Source: Campylorhamphus procurvoides
Taxonomy: Eukaryota; Chordata; Aves; Passeriformes; Dendrocolaptidae
Assembly: GCA_013396655.1 (NCBI GenBank)
Contig: WBMV01007323.1
Coordinates: forward strand, 62,001 to 126,000
Direction of reading: 5' to 3'
Length of the DNA stretch: 64,000 nucleotides
Shown: one piece after another, positions 36,671-50,418 of the stretch
How positions within the stretch are numbered: the first letter of the stretch is position 1
Layout: the number at the start of each line of letters is the position of its first letter
Translations under genes and position numbers: made by a program
Notes under the pieces: generated by a model
What the model was told of the DNA's origin: nothing
The model's input: only the letters and a program-made list of their open reading frames with translations
Database searches by the model: none

Positions 36671-38248
36671 AAACTGTGCATTAATTCAGTGCCTGTTCTT
36701 TGTTCTCATTCCAATTTGAGAGTAGCTTGCTCCATAAAATTGTAGGGAGAACAGAACTGATGTCACCATATTGGTCACAATATTTTAGAATAAAAATGGA
36801 ATAGATTATAAATACTGATGCAAGTTCTGGGCAAAAAATGGAAAGAGAAAGCTTTCCTTTGATGTATCAAGGCATGTTACGTCATGGCAGACATGACAAA
36901 AATCAGGCGTTGATCCCGAAAGGATAAAAAGTGAAGGAACCTTTTTATTTTTTCACACAGCTGCTTTTATATATTCGTTAAGTGTACATGCACAAACATA
37001 ATTGGTCCTTATTGCATGCAAACAATCATTTATTGGCCACAGTTATAAACGTCTGTGTCTGTACTCATCCAGAGTTCCTTATCTTGTGCCTCTTCTGGAT
37101 TCTCTCAGTCTCTGCAACTTGTTCATCTTCACAACAATCTGGCCAAGGTCAAATTCTTCTTGCTCTATCAAGAAATCCACAGGCCTGGTGCACTTTCCCA
37201 CACTCACCCACTGTATTCTTACTACAGTGTTGATAAGCTCATTTAGGTTTTCCTTATGAGTGGAGTCAGCCTAAATTGAGATATTGCTCACTTGGGCTGC
37301 TCTAATTCCACTGTTTAGCTGACAGCCTTTAATAGACTCTGTACCAACAAAAAGCCTACTATAACTCCTCTCTGTCACAGCCTCTGGCCTCTGGCATATC
37401 ACCTTTCCTCAGCCAGGGAAGAGGCACAGGGCAAGAGACAGCTTGTGTTGGCTGCAACTGTAAGGGATTGTCCTACCCTTTGGAGAGTTTTCTGCTCAAG
37501 GACATTTCATACACCTTCTTTATGCTGCCTCAGAATTTCAGGTCTGGAACAAAGTGAGGGAATTAGAGGGAGAGTTGAAGAGACAGTGGGCATGCACATT
37601 CTTGACCATTGTGATATGTGGAGAAAAGAGTTCTGAAATTCTTAGATTGAATTTTTTATAAAAGATTCATTCAAAAATATCGGTTCCACATCTCTTCAGG
37701 TATATTTTATGTGCAGCTGGTGATAAAAGCAAATGTACAGCCCAAATGCAGTGCAGGGGTTCCCTTCTGAATAAAGGAGTGGGCACCTACCTTTCAGTGA
37801 TCACATTCAAAATATTCAGCCAGTCTGGACATACTAAGTCATATTCTGTCATCATTTTTTTGACTCTTCATCCTTCTGAGAAAGAGACATGTATCTCTAT
37901 GTAGTTTTCTATATATACATGTCTTTTAGGTGAAAGCTTTTTAACAAGGATATAGAGTGAAACTGCTAAATGAAAACATCAGTAGTGGGTTATGCCATAT
38001 ACCTAGGAATGTTAATATGAGGACAGAATCTAAAATTACAGACCTGTAGATTTAATCTGTGGAGGTTTAACAGTGGCAGCAGTGTACTGAAAATTTGCAA
38101 ATCACCTACCTGGATTCTTAGTATAATTTTTCTTTTATTAAAGAAGTAAAAAATATTCCAAGAGGGGATCAAACAGCAAGCCTCTGTTGTAAGCTTCCCC
38201 AATGTACTTAGAAGCCAGCAGCCTTTTAACACCTCTGAGCATAGCCCC

Positions 38249-38264
38249 TTTTTTTTTTTTTTTT
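38249..38264. repeat. Poly-T tract
   Basis: Sixteen consecutive T. Confidence 0.95.
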
Positions 38265-39402
38265 CAAAATTTAACATATGTGCAAATTAGAGACTACCTT
38301 GCAATAATGAATCACCTTACACTTTCCTCAGTCTCTGCTGGTAAATGTGAGCACATGACACTCAATTTAGAGCAGGCAAATACATGAAAAGATAAAGAAT
38401 TCTTCAGGTATCCACAGACAAACCATATTGTATAATATTGCATAAAGCCAATGTGGAAGAAAACCCAGAAAAAAGTATGGATAACTCAGCAGCTGGGGAA
38501 TTAGCAAACTGAAACAGTGAGATTTCACTTCTAAATCCCAGTGGCTATTTCATACCATCTAGAACAGATTTGGAGATGGAGGTAAAGCTCTGCTAGAGGC
38601 TGGTGATTAGGATATTATTTTGGAAGGGCACAGAAACTGTGTTAAAACATTTAATTGAAACAAGCAGACCATTGCCATTCATGGCTTCTACTCTGAATCT
38701 GTATACCAGAGGTCAATAATTTGTAAGCCATGGAACAATTTTTCTGGGCTATGCTTATTTCAAGGGCAAACTTGAGAGCAGGCTCCAAATCAGACGAATT
38801 GTCTTAGTGGTTGCAGTCTCCTCTCATCTGATATCTCTTTCCCCTTCTTTCTCTGACTGGATTATGTCCTTTCTGTTGTTAGTTTTGCATATCATTTACA
38901 CAAATATGTATTTTATATTTGCTCAGATGTGATTATATTGGTCCTTGTGTCTTGTGTTCCATAGGACAAATGGCAGTAATGAGATTGCTGTGCTCTGACT
39001 CTGGTTCAGCCACCCAGCAACCACCCAGTTTGGGTGTGATGTGGGAAAGCTTTGAAGGATGTTTGGAAGAGCTTGACCTCTACAGATTCTTGGGCAAACC
39101 GTACAGTTACTCCCTGTAAGCTGCAAAATTATTCTTTACTTGCCATAGCAGCTGTCTGGATGGTAAATGCAATGATTAGAATGGACAAAGTGGTGGCAAG
39201 ATGTCTTTGACAGGGTCAGAGATATTTGCCTTCAAAATGTCTTCTTTCTGTTTCTTTCTGTTACATAATAGATCACCCACCTGAACCATGCTCTCTCACA
39301 GAAACCTCACCTCTGTTCTGTGTTGATCTGTGCTGATGCTCTTGTTTAATGCAATGACTGTGTTAACATGAAAACAATCTTTCCATATAGAAGAATTTAT
39401 CC

Positions 39403-39483
39403 AAAGCAAAACAAAACAAAACAAACCCCAAACCCACAAAACCAAACAAACAAGCAAAAAAACCCCAAAACCACACAAACACC
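39403..39483. repeat. A/C-rich low-complexity tract
   Basis: AAAAC repeats followed by mixed ACAAACCCC, AAACCC and CAAAC units with almost no G or T over about 80 bases. Confidence 0.9.
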
Positions 39484-41093
39484 TTAGGAGAGATAAGAAA
39501 GGAGAGGGTACATCAGTACTCTTGTTGATTTGGGATTTTTTTATCTCTTAGGAAAATTTTTCAGTTACTTGGTTAGAGATTTCAATATTAATTCTAACCA
39601 AGATTTCCTACAAGCCCAGGCTTCCTGGGCAGATTCCACTCTGGGAGATTCTATCTGGGTATACTGTATGACACTTGGTAGGGGCTCTGCCTTCTACAGG
39701 CAGCATACATTCAAAGAATGACTCTGTTTCTGTATAAGGGCAGCATTTGGAGTATGGGAGGTATGGGGAGTGGCCATTATTCAAGCATATATGACATTTG
39801 GTGTCAATTTAATTTTCTCTCAACTATTGCACAGCAGAACAGTAGAAAATAAAAGGACTTTCCCTGGGGTGGCTGTTGTTCTGTTGTAATGAAATATAAC
39901 ACATAAATTTAAACAATAAAAATAAAAGTATGTATCTTTTAATGGTAATCTCAGTTATTACTTGTTCTGAGAAAAAAGAAGGGAGGATAGTGATTTTGGT
40001 GGGGAAGAGAGTTCTTTTGTGTTTGCCATCACTAACTTAAGTTGAGGTGCATAAAATATGGGATATTTTTTCTCAGATTGCTCATAACTTTTTTGCTTTT
40101 TTCCCTTACGCAATTAAAATCCAACACATCTAGAAGATGCTTCTGTCTTGCACAAAACTGAATTCAAATGTAGCTGGCGAGACATCAATGCATCACTTAG
40201 CTGGCTGTGAAAAGTAACACGACCTCTGAGATCTTGTCAGTGTTTAAGAGGGCAAAGTGCTAAAAGAAAAATCAGTCAAATACTCAGATTCATTATGACC
40301 CATAAGCTGCCTGACAGAAATTAAATGCCTGGTGGAAATCAGCCGAGTGTGGTTGTGTGTGAGTGTGTGTGTAATGGAAGTCAGAAATGTGTTTCTGTGT
40401 GTGCAAGTGGAGAAAGGAAAGTAGAATTTGAAATTTCAGTTACAATTTCCCCTTTATTACCAGGTGCAAGGTGAGAGGTAGAAAGGACCTGAATTCCACA
40501 TTCAGGGTAGAATCTGTTGTCTTCCTTAATTTTCTTCTTTTAGTTTTTTTTATCATATTGCAGTGTTTCAGGTGAATTATAGTAAGAATATTATACCTTG
40601 ATCTGTAGGTTTTAATATTGATCCTCTTTTATTTTTTCAGAGCTGTAAAGGGCATGCCCATATATGCTAGCTCCCTCATCAAAACTGTCCACACTGTGCA
40701 CAGAGAGGGAGTAAGTTTTCCTCTCAGATGCAGCAGTCACTGAAGAGAAGGAGTTAGAGCCTTGGCTGCAGCCCTTCAGCATGTCCTTTCTGCACAGCTG
40801 GCACAGCCAGGCAACCCCATGAACAGGCAAAGAGAGCACTCCTACCAGGGTGTGAATCTTTGGATAGCACTAGTAGACACTGTCCTGCACACAGGTGTTA
40901 CTGCATGACCACAGCTGGGAATGGAAAAAGGAAGACCACAGCACTGAAATCTGGTCCCTGTATCAGACCCCTCAAATTCATTGCTCCTGGTCAGTCCTAT
41001 GTATGTCACAATAGAGTGTTACGTAGAGAGTTTGCACATGTGTTTTCCATATCCTCTTAGTCTCGGTTCAGAGTTTCCTAGAGCAAAGGGAGG
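39484..41093. other. Unique non-coding DNA
   Basis: No gene recognised. It includes a GT-rich tract at 40347-40372. Short frames at 40612-41060 lack known motifs. Confidence 0.5.
40347..40372. repeat. (GT)n-like microsatellite
   Basis: Imperfect GT dinucleotide repeat with GGTT and GAG interruptions. Confidence 0.85.
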
Positions 41094-41109
41094 GATGGGA
41101 TATCCCATC
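41094..41109. other. Perfect 16-base palindrome
   Basis: GATGGGATATCCCATC is identical to its reverse complement. Symmetry ends at the next base pair. It could bind a dimeric factor or be chance. Confidence 0.9.
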
Positions 41110-41179
41110 TCTGCTACAGATACGGCAGCTCAGCAGTCAGCAAATGAAATACCTCCCCTGGCCCCTGTGTAATTATCTC

Positions 41180-41540
41180 TCTTGAGTCCTGGCCAGCATG
41201 ACTCATCTTCATTTCAGTAATGGGACAGGATGGAACTGGGAATGGCAGAATTAATTTATCACATTTTAATAGAGAGGCAGCTCAGGAAGGGAGAGACTAA
41301 TGAGATACTTTACAAAGAAATTAGCAGGCTTCTGTTACAGGGTTGTCTTCTGTGAGACAGCCACAGTGATGACAGATGGCATCAGGCATGGCCCTGTGCT
41401 CCCTCCCTGCCTCTTGCCTTCTCCCTCAGAGGGCTGCCCTCCAGTGCACCATCTCCTCTGATTATTTCCCAGTTGCTGGAGTGAAAAACCATTCACAGGT
41501 CTAGCTCATTATCTTCCTGAGTTCAGGGTATAAAGCAACT
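41180..41540. promoter_or_regulatory. Candidate conserved non-coding element
   Basis: A dense mix of homeodomain-like AT cores (TTAATTTATC, TAATTATCTC) and GATA/TTATC and TGACTCAT (AP-1-like, about 41197-41204) motifs, free of low complexity and recognisable repeats. Sequence alone cannot show conservation. Confidence 0.2.
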
Positions 41541-43224
41541 GGGGTGTGTTGCACACCTTAAGAAATGAAGAGTTCATAGGTGAGATTGGTAAGATATCTT
41601 GCGCCCCTTAGGGCATATGGAGAAGAGCTGATTTTTGCTGTTTTTTTCTCTAATTTCGAAGAAACAGGCCCAGCAGTCCCAGCAGTTCTGCTGACTCATC
41701 ATTCACTGAGGGTTCATTTGCAATCGCTCAGAGGTCATTATTGAAGATCTGGTTCAGCAAGGCATTTAGAGGTAAGAAATTTTTCTCCCCCTTCCATTCA
41801 GGGGAGCATGTGAGAACATGTTTATCTTAAGTAAGTGGTTAAGGCTTGTTGCCTTTGAAAGTGCAAATAGGTGCTCCAGTTCTATATTGAATCATGCTAG
41901 AAGACTGAATTTCTTACAGAAGTGATAGTCTTGTACCACCTAATTTAGGTACATTCAGACATTTTCACCTAGAAATGTTTTTGTGGGTTTGCTTGTACAT
42001 TTTTATCTCCAAACATATGCTGAACTTTGCTTCTAATGGTAAAAAAAAATAAAAATGAACAGAGTGAACAGAGAAAAGAGCTCTTGTAACCACTGAAAAC
42101 AGTAAATTCAGCCCAAACTTCACAGGTTTCAGATGTGGCACTCAAGTCTGCTGCAGAAATTTCTGGAATAGACAGTCAAAACAATTGACAGTTGTGCTGC
42201 AGCTTGCTTGCCTAAATAAATACTAAGCATTTTCTTTAGTTTCAACGTTTATTTCCCATGTGTTCAGCTTATATCATAGTGTATTTGCATCACAGTTTAT
42301 ACTCTCTTTCCTACCCATCAGGCATCATAGAGAGCTCTGCAGTGGCTAAGGTAAACAGATTTTTGTGTCTATAGACAGAGCAAACAACTGGTGACAAAAT
42401 GACCTAATCATCTTTAAAGTCATTAGTTTCAACTCTCTATCAATCATTCCATATTGCTTCACTAATAATCCCTAATTATGAGCTGCTCCTGGTGTTAGCA
42501 GTACTGTTTTCCCTTTAAATGCAGATGTTCCCTGACCCTCTGCTTCCCGAGGAAAGGGAGATAACTGCTTGTTTTCAAAGTCAAAGGAGGGGGACAGCCT
42601 GTCCTTGCAGAACTAGGGGACAATTTTTACCCCACGGAAGCGTCTCAGGTTCCCGTGGGAAGAGCAGGCATTTTGGCAGGCTGGACAATGCTCTGGGCAG
42701 GTTGGGTAGAGCACCACTACTACAGTGAATTGGCATTGCAGCCACTACAGTGCTGGTGCGATGTCAATTGTGATGCTGTTGTAGTAACTTGCTGGCTGTC
42801 TTTCAGTACAAGCCAGAGGCTGGGTGGTCAGCATGGGGTTCATTGTGGTGGAGAGGAGGAAAGGCCAAACATCTTTTGCCCGAGGTCTGGAAGTAGATGG
42901 GACTCAGCTTGTGTTTTAAATATAATCAGGTATTTCTTATGTATAGAACTTGGTACACACCACTGACAGCATGTTTGGGATTATTGAGTTTGCATTTTTC
43001 TGAATCCTCATTGGGCAGTTATCTCATTCCTGCACCACCCTGGCTAGCTGTGCATTGATCATTGCTCATAGTTTTCTCTCATTTCCAAGGGGGATGAAAT
43101 ATATATTTTTTTATTATTATTTTGACATGTAGACATAGATATATATGTATTTTTATATGTCCAATGAAAATTAGTGTCTTACCTTGATTGGAGTGTTTTG
43201 TTTTGATTTTGGTTTTGTTTTTTC

Positions 43225-43240
43225 TTTTTTTTTTTTTTTT
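43225..43240. repeat. Poly-T tract
   Basis: Sixteen consecutive T at the end of a T/G-rich stretch that starts near 43196. Confidence 0.95.
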
Positions 43241-44511
43241 CCAAAGGTACACACACAAAAATATATTCATTCCAAAGAGATAACTTTTCCCTCTGGAGAT
43301 GCTGAAAGAAATGGGACATTCTCACAGCTCATGAGAAAGAGCTATCTCATACCAAAAGATACTGACTCCTTTCTCTTCAAAATTAAATCCTTTCAAAACC
43401 AACTTTTTATCAAGGAAAAGATACCACAGAAAAGCATTTTCTGCTAATGCTTTTTGGCAATGTAAAAGGAAAAATTAGAACGGTAGTCTAGTTGCCATGG
43501 CCACTTAATAGAGTAGGAGAAGTTGTCACTGGGATGTTGACTATGGCCATGCCTTACTATGATATATAGGTACCTGTTCAGTGGGAATAATACTGGGAAA
43601 GTATGACATGCTGCATGTGTTTCACCACCAAATTATGTGGCAATAAGAACTGTGGTTACCATGTGCCACATTCATCACTGGTGTGATGGGGTTTCTGCTT
43701 TCATCAACATCGTCTGCCCAAAAAAGATCCAAAGCTAGGAATTTTAATTTTTAGACACCATTATTTCTCCAGTGAAGCATCTACAAACTTCTGTTACTTG
43801 TATATTGACAATATATATGTGTGAATTTATGTGTATATTTGTGTAGAATTTATATTATTCTCTTCTGCATAAGATGAGCTTTACAAAATCTTCACTCCTT
43901 CACAAGGATTGTCCCTTGAAAAAGAAATCTGTAGAGAGTGTGTACAAAATCAGCTCCGAAAAACATAATTTGGGTCAAAAACATGACTTATAGGTGAATT
44001 GAAGTAAGTGATTTTAGGGAAGTCTATTTTTCTTCATGGGCATTTGGTAGCTTTGGACTCAACACACAAATATATTAGCTTCTCCTAAGTGGTAATATGG
44101 AGCATATGACTGGGTAAGCTAATGAAAGAGATACATTTCTTCACTCTGTTATCTGGCCCTTGAAAAAGTAATTAAATACACCTGACTGCTTACACTACTT
44201 TCTGGAAGTGATTCCATGGGTAAATTTACTTTATTTCTGTGCAAAACTTTTCTTTGTCAGTTTAATTTCTTTTACGTCAATCTTGTGAGTTATAAGTACA
44301 CTTTTGGATAAATGATCATGTTCTTCAATTGTTATTATTACTTCAGTTAAAAAGGCGAAAAGAGGGCTTCCAACTTCACTGCTTATCTTTAACTCAAAAG
44401 CAATGAAATCCATTCAAAATAATGGGTTACCGTAAAAAAAGTGCAGATAAAAAGTTACAGAATTTCCATGGTTAAAAATATGTTCAGATGTTTAGATAAT
44501 TTTTACAAGGC

Positions 44512-44528
44512 TTTTTTTTTTTTTTTTT
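44512..44528. repeat. Poly-T tract
   Basis: Seventeen consecutive T, the longest homopolymer I noticed. Confidence 0.95.
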
Positions 44529-47500
44529 CATTTTTTCCATTTCTCTTCATTGGTAGATTAGAAACTCTGGTTCATGTTGCATTTTGACTAACGATCTGAA
44601 AATTCCATAATACTGTGTTCATGTTTTGTTTTTAAATCTGATACTTACTGTCTTCAAGTGGACTTAAAGACTCCTAACATTTTTTTTATTTGTGTATAAA
44701 TAAACAGATTGTAAAAAATGATCAATTAAAATAACTCAGAAACAGATTTAACCAATTTTTAAAACGCGAAGAATAGGTTGAGTCAGTTTCTGTATAGATT
44801 AACCTTACATATCAGATGACTTCTGATTTTATCCAGTTCTTCTTATGGAGTCTACAGAAATAGTAGCTTTCTTTCATAATAACAATCTTTTACCAAAACT
44901 CCAATATACATTGTTGCTTGAGAGGAACACTTCACTTTGACTGTGCATATGTCTCAGAGATGAAGTTTTGTGCACCTAAACATAGCCAGCATCTCAGGTA
45001 CTTTGACATTGAACTGGAACCTGGAGGGCATTTACCATGCTGTTGAAAGTGGTATAAACCCCATGTTAAACAGAAAAACAAACTTGCTTAATGATGCAAA
45101 AGTAAAGGCCAAAATAATCTTGACTTTAAGGAAATTCAATACATCCCACTCAATAAATGGATTCAAGAAAATTCAACTTCTGCATGAAAACACCTGAGAA
45201 GACGATTAGGCTTAAAAACTCATCTTAGCTATCAACCCTTCTTTGCTTTCAATGCTACAAAAGATATGAAGACTCACAGTGAAGTTCATGAAACTGTTTC
45301 CACCGTCTTCAGTGGACCACTGTTCAAATACTGCTTGGAGTCTAAAGAGCTGGTTGAGAAAAAGCTACCTTTTCTGTTTTAATTTTTAAAAGATATAGTT
45401 CTCATGAGTTTTTCTAAGTCATTAAAGGCTTAAAGAATTCTCTCTAGACAAATTAAATGCTTCTGGTAATATTCGCTCTTAGAATGCAGCAATTGTCCCT
45501 GAAATTACGTTGATGAATATTGAATTGTATCTGTTTTTACTTAATTGCTCAAAGCTTTTACAGCCATGTTCATTATTTGTTCTTCTAGTGGTCTTCTGAC
45601 ATACTGAGATTTTGTATGTCACACCATGGCACAAGGTAGAACAACATAATTATTACATAGGATGTAAGTTTGTATACTGACATGCTCAGCAGAGACCACA
45701 CCCACACTTTCTATCTGCCGGTCACCAACTATAATTACTTCTCTTCCTTTCTCTACTGGAGCCATCTGTTGTTCAATAACACTGGCTATTGCCATCTAAA
45801 AAAACTTGCTGAATTTAATTCTTTTCAGGGTAGAAGGGGAAATTTATTTACAATAGAAAAAATTATGTTGTCTGGCTTCCTCCTCAGGAGTCTGAGCTTC
45901 AATCCTCTTCCATTCTCAGGCAAAATCACCACCTCACACTGGCTCAAGGGATTGGGCTTATGGACTCCCTGCTGCAGAGCTGAACATGAATGAGCCCTGA
46001 CTTCCCAAATCTGGTGTTTATCCCTGGATGCAGCTTCCAGGGTTTGGGCTGACCTGGTTCCCGCAGTGTTCCCTAGGGTTGGAACGTGGAAATGGAGCTG
46101 AACTGAGACTGTGCCCCAGTGAAAGTCTGGGACCTCCTGGAAAAATGCAATACTGAATGTTTAGATTTTTTCAGGCCATCATTTATGGATTTTACTTCCC
46201 ATTCTCTCACTTTGGAAGCTAAAACATTAATTTTGAAATAGTTAAAGCATTTTTACAAGTTTACAACTTCCTAAAGAGTGGCACTTCTGACTTTCAGCTA
46301 CCTTCAGTCCTTATCATATCATGTTCATCATGCTGATGTCAGGATGCTTTAAACAGGTGATAGCTTTAATCTTCTCTTCCTGGATCATTCTGAGTTATTT
46401 AAGGAAAGACAAATTTCAATATCTGCTATCAGTTTCTATTCAGTAAAGCTCCAGGCATTATTACTTGTTGCGAGCCAGATCCTTGGGTTTGCTGGAGTGA
46501 CAACAAAATGCTTTAACGAGTAGGTTGTGCCACTCATGCTGTTGCCAGTTACTTCACTCAGAAGATTTTCCAGCAGTTCCACCAAACTAATGATTCATTG
46601 TTGTTGAACGCATCAATTTGATAGTGTACTTTCTCTTCTAACAACTCAGATGTTGAAAGGAAAAGGTCTGAAATAAACATCTCCCTGATGCCTTCACTGG
46701 TGAAGGCTAATCACGTTTTTTTCTGCAACGTCTTTATTTTACTGTTTTTGGGAGTTCAGAATTCTCTCCTTCTTGAAAGACTGAATAACGTGAACAAAAA
46801 AATACTGTAGTTTGTACGTCTGTCTTGTTTAATTGCTTTTTAATTTCCCTTTGCCCTTTATTTCAGTCTTCCATACATACATTTAGCACTTGGTAAACAC
46901 AAGAAGTATATTTGTAGTGCAGGCTGCCTCTCAAAGTGCAGAAAAAATAAATAGACAAAGTTTTAAGGAATAAAAAAAACCAAACACCAAGATTTGATTC
47001 CAACTATTTGCTTTTACATAGGACTGTAAACATATTTTAGTAATGACAAGTGAATCCTCCAGTTATCTTCAATTCTTGCATAGATGTATTTATCCAGAGG
47101 CTTTGGCAATTTGCTTGCAAAGGAAGATTTTTTTTTTTAATTTTTAATTTAGCCTTTTCTGTGCTGGCATACACTCAGGGAAATTGTTAGGCTAGATGTA
47201 ATGTGAATAATGAGAATAAACCTAGGAACGTATATGATTGCAAGAACAAAGGCCAGCAAGCAAGAGGGAACCAGCTTTTGCCCTCCATCTTCATGAGGAT
47301 AAATGCAAAGAATTCAGAGTAGGAAGACACAAATACCAGGTATCAAAATCATTAATAATGCAGTTGCCATACAATATATTACTTGTAAATTCCATTTAAA
47401 GGGCATGTCACACCATTTTGTGCAATCCATTAATCAATAGCTTACATAGAAAGAAACCATCTGTCTTGGTCTGTTCTCAAATCTAAACTTCCAAACAAGG

Positions 47501-50305
47501 AGAGATTGGTTCAAGTTAAGTATTAACTGCTCCAAAGCAAAGGAGCTCGATCATCCAAAAGTGAGCAAAGGTGGTTGTTTACTTTCAGTATAGGTTGATT
47601 TTGGTATGAAATTAATCATCCGATTTACCTCTTCACTGCCTTCCACCATGAATATGCTACAGATCTCTGTTAAATTGCAATAATCTTTTCTCCCACAAAC
47701 TGAAATTAAAATATAAAACAAAGATATTTGCTAAGTGTGATCAGTGTTAGATGGTTATCTTGGAAACATACTGTAGCAATCACCAGGGTAGAATGATCTG
47801 ACAGTGCATTTAGTCTTCATCAGATTCTAATGACAGTTTTATTTGACACTGGGATAAATTTCTTGTAAATGCATCTAATAAGATAAAGATAATTTTTCTG
47901 ACCTAACTGTCCAAGTACAAGTACTGTAGTTGTCACAGTGCTGAAGTGGATCTGTCATTATCTTCATGTCAAGTTCTTTCTTGAACTTGCTACTAGCATT
48001 GCACTCTGGCATATGAACCTGATTATTTTTGTGACTGTTTGTGGACCCCTATGAAACTGATCCATGAGAAGTTAGAGACTGCTTGCAAAACACATGCTGG
48101 AGCTGCAGATTTGTAGGGTATCATGTCTGACATGTGATGGCCCTGTGCAGCACAAGTGCTGTGAGGAGCCACGTAGACAGGCTGCTGGTTAAGACAGAGC
48201 TCTTGTGTTATTTCATGAGATGGTAAAAAGCATACATCTGTCCTCCTCTAAATTGGTTGTGGAATCTGTGAACATAGTGACTTTGTGATTCCAGTGCCTC
48301 TGATGCTCCTTAATCTTGAGAGGCACCTTTGGTTCTCTTTAACCTCATACTGTGGTCATGAGTTCATTTGTGAGTCCAACGTGAGAATACAGCTAAACCA
48401 GCAGAAGAGTTACATTGGCATTTGATAAACCTGAGCCCCCACCTTAAATCCAGAACTCGGGTTTCACTTATAGATTTTAACAGGAAGACCTGTCTTGTTC
48501 TTTCTATGTTTCCATACAGTTCTAGTTGCAGGATTAGTTAGGACAGATAAAAAAAGTAGGTCTGTGTGCTACTGCTTGTATGGGTGTAGTCACATTGGTT
48601 GAAGCCCATCCCAAAAAAGATATCTCCAAATCCCTGATGAAACTCCCACTAATCTCTTCTCCCAAACAGCTCTGATGTGAATATGAACTTAGGAGTCTGA
48701 AGAAGGAAGGAATGGCCTAAGTACTTGGCTGGATCTTGGACTTCTGTGTGGAAGAAGACTGAGATACAGGAACCAGGCCCATGGTATGTGCTGTCATTTC
48801 CTACATCACACCTTTCATGAGGAAAAGGCTTGCATTTGGGTGATCCTGTTACTTTTCTTTCATCTACTTTGAATCCTCTTCTAACCCAAGAGAAGAGTGG
48901 GCTAAGTCAGAGAGGGTCAAGGGTTTTCTCCTTTACTCTTGCCTTCTCCCAGTTCACTGGATGATTCCTGGCATTTTATTGAGAAAGCTGAATAGCATTT
49001 TAACTTCTTATTGATTAAAAAGGGGAAGGGGAAAGAAAAAAGAAAAGAAAGAATCCATACGGTGAAGTCTATGTATAGATACCACAGTGCATCAGCACAG
49101 GGAATACAATTAACCTTAGAGAGCAGTAGCAGTAAAAAGGAACAGAACAAACTGAAATAATAAAGCTGGCTCTGCACTCTACTGTGGTGTCATGGACAGA
49201 TTGTGCTGAAAAGCATCAGTTCTGCAGAGATTTTGGGTGAGGGGGGTTAATTATCTCTCTGTGAAACATTCGTTACAGCACCTGGAACTACATGTTACTC
49301 ACTAGGCTGCAAGTTCATTGAGAGGTTCATGATCCTTTGTAGCAATCCAGAGTCATTCTGGCATGAAACCTTTTCACTTTGCTCCTCACTCATCCAAAGC
49401 TCTGCCTCCTAGATGCTGCAGTGCTGATGCTTTTACTCTGCTTATTCCTGTGATTATGACTTTGATCTGTCTTTTGCTGTGTTTGTGCAATATGTAGCAC
49501 AATGGGACCCTGATACTCCTGTGCAGCCTCTGGGTGGGCGTGTGATACAAACAATGATGCTCCTGAGCAGCCAGGACATTTTGGCTGTGCTGTCTTTCAG
49601 ATCATGTAATTTCTTCACACCCTTCACTGCCTGCCCATGCTCAAGTATGAGCTTAAGCTTCTTGTCCTAACCTCTGCACTCAAATTTGCTTTTGCCCTTT
49701 CACACCAGTATTTTCTGTAATTAGTTTGCATTGCTCCATAAGGCTGGCTTAATTGTCTGCTTTTTAAATCACAAATACTCTCTGTGCATTCATTTCCCCA
49801 TCTACACTTTCACAGAGTAGTTCAAGCAGTCAGCAGGGGCTTTGCCATTGCAGTCTCCTCTCACTTTCATATTCACTCTGATACCTATAGGAATTTCCTT
49901 ATACAAAGACGGGCAGGGAACTGGGCAATATGTACATAAAATACCTTTAAGACAGACTGGCATTGTACAAGTAGGTCTTGAGCCATAGCTCTGGAGTATT
50001 TGTCACTTTTCCTCCAACACTTCCTTTTTATCCCTGCAGCACAAGAGACTGCCTTGCTCTGCTGGATGCTGTAAAAATGTGGAGCTGCATTGCAAAAAGG
50101 ACCAGTAGTCAAAACAATTCTAGTCTTTGTTAGGAGAAGGTTTTAATCCTGTCCTAAATGGTATAGCAGATTGACTGGTGATGGCAAGAATTCACATCTT
50201 CATGACATATTTCTGTTAGAGTGCCTTCTGAGGGTTGGGACATGGAGCTTTCTATTTGAGGTAGCGGACAAATTGAAATCTATTTATTCCACGTTCTGGT
50301 ATCAT

Positions 50306-50418
50306 TAAAACAAGCAAACAAACAAATGCCCCTCTCCCAAAAGAAATAAAAAAGAAAAAACCCCAAACTAAACTCCAACCCACCCCCCCAAAAAATAAAA
50401 AAACACACCAAGCAAACA
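50306..50418. repeat. A/C-rich low-complexity tract
   Basis: AAAC, AAACCCC and CAACCCACCCC units with A runs over about 110 bases. Composition is close to the tract at 39.4 kb, though the two are not simple copies. Confidence 0.88.

Larger units (their letters stand above)
33291..39402. other. Unique non-coding DNA with low-complexity tracts
   Basis: No gene recognised. It includes the purine tract at 35024-35079 (ending in an N), a T/G-rich tract at 36633-36670 and poly-T at 38249-38264. Three overlapping frames at 36982-37259 lie in the same stretch but show no shared known protein. Confidence 0.5.
41541..50305. other. Unique AT-rich non-coding DNA
   Basis: No gene recognised. Poly-T tracts lie at 43225-43240 and 44512-44528, and an AT-rich TATA-like stretch at about 43098-43160. 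A GC-richer segment at about 42570-42900 contains an acceptor-like TGTCTTTCAG ending at 42806, but no adjoining frame encodes a recognisable protein. The 107-codon frame at 45670-45993 is also unrecognised. Confidence 0.5.
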
